NCBI GenBank assembly: GCA_021404685.1
Contig: QWHC01000001.1
Location: 348,501 to 412,500, forward strand
From: Chloroflexi bacterium CFX4
Lineage (GTDB): Bacteria; Chloroflexota; Anaerolineae; Aggregatilineales; UBA2796
DNA: 64,000 nt
Direction of reading: 5' to 3'
Below the pieces are notes generated by a model. It saw only the letters and a list, made by a program, of their open reading frames with translations. It was not told the origin of the DNA and did not search any database. This document shows, piece by piece, positions 60,082-64,000 of the stretch. Every line of letters starts with the position of its first letter. The first letter of the stretch is position 1. The position numbers were made by a program, and so were the translations under genes.

Positions 60082-62184
60082 ATGTTTCCAGCAGCGCCGC
60101 CCCAACCGCCTGAACCACCCGATCCCACGCTTTACATCAACCGTGAGCTGAGCTGGCTGGAATTTAACCGCCGCTGCTTGCTAGAGGCGTTTAACCCTGA
60201 ATTGCCCTTGCTAGAGCGCGTGCGCTTCCTCTCAATTTTTAGCAATAACCTTGATGAATTTTACATGGTGCGCGTCTCAGGGCTGAAAGATCAGGTCGCG
60301 CACGGCATTTACGACCCACCGCCTGACGGCTTGACGCCGCAAGCGCAGTTGGCAGCCATCCGCGAGAAAGTGCTGCCCATGCTGCACCAAAAGCGCGAAC
60401 ATTTATTAGATGAACTGCTGCCGCGCCTTGCCGAAGTTGGCGTGCAAGTGCTGGATTACACCGCGCTAGATGAGGCAGATCGGCAGGCGATGCGCCGCTA
60501 CTTTGAGGTCGAAATCTTCCCTGTCCTCACGCCGCTTGCCGTTGATCCGGGCAGACCCTTTCCGCATATCTCCAACCTGAGCCTTAATCTGGCGGTGATG
60601 TTGTCGGATGCCTACGGCGTGGAGCGCTTTGCGCGTGTGAAAGTGCCGAACACCTTCCCACGCCTGATCGCGCTGAATGAGGTGCATAAGCTGTACGGAT
60701 CGGCGCATGATCCATTGGTGCATCGTTTTGTGTGGCTGGAACAAGTGATCGCCGCCAACCTTGATCTGCTCTTTCACGGAATGCGCGTCCTAGCGGCAAG
60801 CGCCTTTCGCGTCACGCGCAACAACGATATTGAGATCGCCGAAGAAGAGGCAAGCGATCTGCTCGAATCGGTTGAGGAAGTGGTGCGCGCACGGCGCTTT
60901 GGTCCGGTGGTGCGCCTAGATGCTGCCGATACGATGCCGGAGTCGATCCGCAACTTGCTGCTCTACAACATGGAGATCACGCCTGATGATCTGTATGTGC
61001 TGCGTGAACCGCTAGGAATGCGCGACCTTGCTGAGCTGGCAAACCTAGACTTGCCCGCGCTTAAGCATACGCCATACACACCTTCCCGCCCTGCCAGCCT
61101 GCCCGCCGGCGGCGATATTTTCGCTGCCATTCGGCGCGGCGATATTTTGCTGCACCACCCCTACGAGTCGTTCTCGCCCATTGTGGAATTTTTCCAGCAG
61201 GCGGCGGAAGACCCGAATGTGCTTGCGATCAAGTGTACGCTCTATCGCATCGGCAGCAAATCGCCCATTGTGGAGGCACTGCTGAACGCTATTGAGAACG
61301 GCAAGCAGGTGGCGGCGCTGGTGGAGCTGAAAGCGCGCTTTGATGAGGAAAACAACATCGGTTGGGCGCGGGCGCTGGAAAGCGCTGGTGTGCATGTGGT
61401 CTATGGGTTGGTTGGGCTGAAAACGCACGCCAAAGTCTCGCTGGTCATCCGCAAAGAGCAAGACGGAATGCGCCGCTACGTACATTTGAGTACGGGCAAC
61501 TACAACGCAACCACAGCGCGCATCTATACCGATCTTGGCTTGCTGACTTGTGATCCGCACATCGGCGCCGATGCAACGCTCCTCTTTAACCGTCTAACAG
61601 GCTTCACCAACAACGCCATGTACCAAAAATTGTTAGTGGCGCCTGAGCATTTGCGCCCTGCAATCTATGCGCTTATCCGCCGTGAAATTGATCACGCACG
61701 GGCAGGGCGGGAAGCGCGTATGATCCTCAAAATGAACGCTTTGGTGGATCAGCGCATGGTCTCGCTGCTTTATGAGGCAAGCCAAGCAGGCGTGCAAGTT
61801 GATCTGATTGTGCGCGGCATTTGCTGTTTGCGTCCGGGCGTGGCGGGCGTTAGCGAAAACATCCGCGTGCGCTGCTTGATTGGGCGCTACCTTGAACATG
61901 CGCGCATTTACTACTTTGCCAATGGCGGCGCGGCGGAAATTTACTGCGGCAGCGCAGACCTGATGCCGCGCAACCTTGATCGGCGTGTGGAGACGTGGTT
62001 TCCCGTCCACGCACCCGAATTACAGCAGCGCTTGCTTGATGAGATTCTCGGCATTGAACTGGCAGATACGGCAAAGGCACGCTACCTGCTGCCCGACGGC
62101 AGCTATGAGCGCGTGCTGCCCGCTGAGGGCGAGCCGCCACTGGATGCCCAACGGTGGTTCATGGAACATGCGCGGGATCGGTGA
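60082..62184 (+). CDS. ppk: Polyphosphate kinase 1
   Basis: Ppk1 makes polyphosphate from ATP. The 700-residue product shows NRELSWLEFNRRCLLEA, FLSIFSNNLDEFYMVRVSGLK, then TLYRIGSKSPIVEALLNAIENGKQ, GLKTHAKVSLVIRKE with the catalytic His, and YVHLSTGNYNATTARIYTDLG. The end has GSADLMPRNLDRRVETWFPV. The order and length are normal. It starts close to an inverted repeat, and has a poor ribosome site. Polyphosphate could serve as an energy or phosphate store, and as a phosphate donor for NadK. Confidence 0.95.
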   Translation: MFPAAPPQPPEPPDPTLYINRELSWLEFNRRCLLEAFNPELPLLERVRFLSIFSNNLDEFYMVRVSGLKDQVAHGIYDPPPDGLTPQAQLAAIREKVLPMLHQKREHLLDELLPRLAEVGVQVLDYTALDEADRQAMRRYFEVEIFPVLTPLAVDPGRPFPHISNLSLNLAVMLSDAYGVERFARVKVPNTFPRLIALNEVHKLYGSAHDPLVHRFVWLEQVIAANLDLLFHGMRVLAASAFRVTRNNDIEIAEEEASDLLESVEEVVRARRFGPVVRLDAADTMPESIRNLLLYNMEITPDDLYVLREPLGMRDLAELANLDLPALKHTPYTPSRPASLPAGGDIFAAIRRGDILLHHPYESFSPIVEFFQQAAEDPNVLAIKCTLYRIGSKSPIVEALLNAIENGKQVAALVELKARFDEENNIGWARALESAGVHVVYGLVGLKTHAKVSLVIRKEQDGMRRYVHLSTGNYNATTARIYTDLGLLTCDPHIGADATLLFNRLTGFTNNAMYQKLLVAPEHLRPAIYALIRREIDHARAGREARMILKMNALVDQRMVSLLYEASQAGVQVDLIVRGICCLRPGVAGVSENIRVRCLIGRYLEHARIYYFANGGAAEIYCGSADLMPRNLDRRVETWFPVHAPELQQRLLDEILGIELADTAKARYLLPDGSYERVLPAEGEPPLDAQRWFMEHARDR

Positions 62185-62237
62185 GGGGGTAGCGGGTAGC
62201 CTTAGGGTTGCTTGTCGCACGCAAAGCTGAACTTGAG

Positions 62238-62266
62238 TTGACAAAACAGAACGTATGTGCTATTCT
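62238..62266 (+). promoter_or_regulatory. Sigma-70 type promoter for the DHFR-like gene
   Basis: TTGACA (62238-62243) and TATTCT (62261-62266) are separated by exactly 17 bp, about 38 bp before the ATG at 62304. Confidence 0.75.
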
Positions 62267-62303
62267 CTCTCTCAAGATCACGAGATGTTGAAAGCAGTTG
62301 GTC

Positions 62304-62900
62304 ATGCGAAAAGTTATTGTAGTCGCGCACCTCTCCCTTGATGGTGTCATGCAAGCGCCGGGCGGTCCGCAGGAAGATACAAGCGGTGGCTTTACACATG
62401 GTGGGTGGATAGCGCCATATGCCGACCCTGTCCTTAGCGCAGCCATCCGTAGGCAGATGAACATGCCGTTTGATCTGTTGCTGGGGCGCAAAACCTTTGA
62501 AATTTGGGCGCCCTATTGGCCTCAACATGCAGACATATGGCAGGGCGTCAACACAGCGACCAAGTATGTCGCCTCAAATACGATAACCTCTGGCGAATGG
62601 CAGCCCGCCATGTTTTTAAGCGGAGACATCGCAGGACAAGTTATCAAACTTAAGGAGCGCTCAGGTTCGGATTTGCACGTTTACGGAAGTGGCAATCTCC
62701 TTCAGACGCTGATCAGGCATGATTTGGTTGATGCGTACTGGCTAAAGATATATCCGCTGACGTTGGGCAGTGGAAAACGCCTGTTTGCCGATGGCACACT
62801 CCCGTCAGCCTTCAAAGTGACGGATAGCCAAGTCACGCCAAAGGGCGTCATTATCGTGGATTATGAGCGGGCAGGCGAGAGTGCAGGCGGAAGTCTTTGA
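62304..62900 (+). CDS. Dihydrofolate reductase-like (RibD C-terminal) protein
   Basis: The 198-residue product has the fold pattern of the YyaP/YwjB group: VIVVAHLSLDGVMQAPG at the start, LLLGRKTFEIWAPYW for NADPH and substrate binding, LHVYGSGNLLQTLIRHDLVD, and LKIYPLTLGSGKRLF. These are related to RibD reductases, but do not have a proven substrate in most cases. The ATG at 62304 is preferred to a TTG two codons upstream. It has its own promoter, and stands convergent to the Uma2 gene. Confidence 0.85.
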   Translation: MRKVIVVAHLSLDGVMQAPGGPQEDTSGGFTHGGWIAPYADPVLSAAIRRQMNMPFDLLLGRKTFEIWAPYWPQHADIWQGVNTATKYVASNTITSGEWQPAMFLSGDIAGQVIKLKERSGSDLHVYGSGNLLQTLIRHDLVDAYWLKIYPLTLGSGKRLFADGTLPSAFKVTDSQVTPKGVIIVDYERAGESAGGSL

Positions 62901-62946
62901 ATATTTGTGCCGTATCGAACCTTGGTTGGGCGCGCCAAGGCGCATC

Positions 62947-63537
62947 CTAGTCTGCATTGGGAGATGGGGTGAACACAACATTCTCGTAGACTTCGGCGAG
63001 CGGCAGCGCGCAATCAAGGGCGGTTAGCGCCACAACCGATTCCAACCCTTCGTGCAAGCTGTAGAGCCAACGCTGATCAGGCTGCCGCACGTACTGTTCA
63101 AGGCGCGCCGTCTCTTGGGCGATGAGCAAATAGGTCTGCACCGATTCAACTTGCTGATAGCGCCGAAACTTCTCGTTTCGGTCAAAGTGTTCGGTGGAAG
63201 GCGAAAGCACTTCAACGATCAGGGTTGGGTTGATGAGCGTATCTTCAGAGGCATCCGTGAAGCGCGGTTCGCCACGCACCACAATCACATCGGGATAGGT
63301 GTATGAACGCTGCATCTTGACGCGCAAATCGCTCTGATAGATTAAGCATCGGCGTGGACGCAGCGTGTTCCGCAAACTGCTGGCAACATTGCCTGCGATC
63401 AGAGTGTGCCGCGCTGTGCCGCCGACCATATCATAAATCGCGCCGTCGTAGAATTCGTGTTTGGTATCGCTGGCACGCTCGAAGGTCAGGTATTCTTCCT
63501 CTGACCAACTATGGTTAGCTTTGGACAAAGCAGGCAT
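62947..63537 (-). CDS. Uma2-family (DUF820) putative endonuclease
   Basis: The 196-residue product has a PD-(D/E)xK-like core: HEFYDGAIYDMVGG, SDLRVKM, TYPDVIVVRGEPRF and PTLIVEVLSPSTEHFDRNEKFRRYQQ with the E-V-x-S and K residues. Uma2 proteins are abundant in Chloroflexota and cyanobacteria; a nuclease function is predicted, not proven in most. I choose the ATG at 63537 with GAGAGGAAA upstream; the frame to 63624 would reach into the tRNA terminator. Confidence 0.85.
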   Translation of the reverse strand: MPALSKANHSWSEEEYLTFERASDTKHEFYDGAIYDMVGGTARHTLIAGNVASSLRNTLRPRRCLIYQSDLRVKMQRSYTYPDVIVVRGEPRFTDASEDTLINPTLIVEVLSPSTEHFDRNEKFRRYQQVESVQTYLLIAQETARLEQYVRQPDQRWLYSLHEGLESVVALTALDCALPLAEVYENVVFTPSPNAD

Positions 63538-63622
63538 CGAAAAATTTCCTCTCGTCCAACAAGCAACTTTATTATAGCAGCGAACAGACAAGACGTTGTG
63601 ATAGATTGCCTTGAGTAAACAC

Positions 63623-63650
63623 AAAAAACGGCGCAGAATTCACTGTGCCG
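63623..63650 (-). terminator. Terminator of the tRNA transcript
   Basis: On the minus strand CGGCACAG and CTGCGCCG pair over seven of eight positions with a 6-nt loop, followed by T6. It lies 32 bp after tRNA-Ala and separates it from the Uma2 gene. Confidence 0.85.
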
Positions 63651-63681
63651 CATTTGTCATCTGTGGTGTTTTAGTGTTTCT

Positions 63682-63754
63682 TGGAGATGAGGGGACTCGA
63701 ACCCCTGACTTCCTGCTTGCAAAGCAGGCGCTCTCCCAGCTGAGCTACATCCCC
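63682..63754 (-). tRNA. tRNA-Ala (TGC)
   Basis: The 73-nt gene folds into a complete cloverleaf: acceptor GGGGATG with CATCTCC plus discriminator A, D-arm GCTC-AGCTGGGA-GAGC, anticodon arm CCTGC-TTTGCAA-GCAGG with anticodon TGC, and T-arm AGGGG-TTCGAGT-CCCCT. CCA is not encoded. Confidence 0.97.
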
Positions 63755-63781
63755 TAAACCAGCCGCACAAGTGTGGCTGTG

Positions 63782-63855
63782 TGGGTCAGGCACGACTCGA
63801 ACGTGCGACCTCTCGGTTATCAGCCGAGTGCTCTAACCAGCTGAGCTACTGACCC
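63782..63855 (-). tRNA. tRNA-Ile (GAT)
   Basis: The 74-nt gene has acceptor GGGTCAG with CTGACCC plus discriminator A, D-arm GCTC-AGCTGGTTA-GAGC, anticodon arm CTCGG-CTGATAA-CCGAG with anticodon GAT, and T-arm GCACG-TTCGAGT-CGTGC. It is 27 bp upstream of tRNA-Ala on the same strand. CCA is not encoded. Confidence 0.97.
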
Positions 63856-64000
63856 ATCGCTCAAGGTGTGTGGTAAGCGCTCGGCGCTGCCCCTTAACCC
63901 TTGAACCGTGACAAGAAAGGCAAGCAGAGCAGTTTGGGCGGACATCCCGTGTGAGGGATGCTCAACCAGCGTGCGACGCACATATTACGTAAGGGCTACT
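63856..64000 (-). other. Leader of the tRNA pair, edge of window
   Basis: These 145 bp contain a small hairpin (CATCCC/GGGATG at 63943-63948/63955-63960) and no protein frame. I looked for the 16S rRNA 3' end (GGATCACCTCCTTT on the minus strand) and did not find it, so if a 16S gene is upstream it lies outside the window. Confidence 0.4.

Noticed and set aside
63856..64000. 16S rRNA 3' end upstream of the tRNAs
   Set aside because: The anti-Shine-Dalgarno end and other conserved 16S sequence are not found in this stretch.

Overview
The window looks like chromosome from a GC-rich bacterium, most likely of the phylum Chloroflexota (Anaerolineae-like). This is an inference from gene content: a sortase with a long cytoplasmic tail, secreted Thr/Pro-rich proteins, huge PPC-repeat and beta-helix surface proteins, a T-box leader, a mevalonate-type decarboxylase, multi-GAF kinases and Uma2 proteins, with no outer-membrane genes. 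Most of it is well-packed housekeeping sequence. There is no insertion sequence, prophage or CRISPR array.

Layout. 0-5.2 kb: end of a membrane protein, thyX, then a minus-strand operon nadK, zinc-finger membrane protein, recN, aroB. 5.2-9.4 kb: secreted CSLREA/beta-helix genes in visibly AT-rich DNA; the second is split by two compensating frameshifts. 9.6-17 kb: glnA with a strong terminator, a Yip1-like / ABC ATPase / CARDB cluster, sortase and methyltransferase. 17-21 kb: valS and a methyltransferase behind a T-box leader with its own promoter. 21.1-28.6 kb: one 2470-residue secreted protein made of about 21 PPC-like repeats. 28.9-36.7 kb: rimO, surE, an SDR protein and a hybrid-length histidine kinase with about eight GAF domains. 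36.9-44.5 kb: flippase-like membrane protein, a pilin-like protein with a membrane partner, a GH31 homologue that has lost both catalytic acids, yceD and a primary-type sigma factor. 44.6-52.7 kb: a two-domain molybdenum hydroxylase, a Wzx-like flippase, an MscS channel, mvaD and a serine hydrolase. 60-63.9 kb: ppk, a DHFR-like protein, Uma2 and the tRNA-Ile(GAT)/tRNA-Ala(TGC) pair.

The most notable locus is 53.5-59.0 kb on the minus strand. A tight run of genes encodes a ubiquitin-like conjugation machinery: an E2-like UBC protein with an active-site Cys, a JAMM (JAB) peptidase whose C-terminal half itself resembles a Cys-less UBC domain, and an E1-like ThiF adenylyltransferase. They lie with two related membrane-anchored beta-sandwich proteins, a small two-helix membrane protein, a small disordered protein and a Nudix hydrolase. 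I find no ubiquitin-like modifier with a Gly-Gly tail in the cluster. No CD-NTase, effector or RING gene is present either, so it does not match the CBASS or Bil layouts. The membrane partners suggest conjugation or deconjugation at the inner face of the cell membrane, but the modifier and target are unknown.
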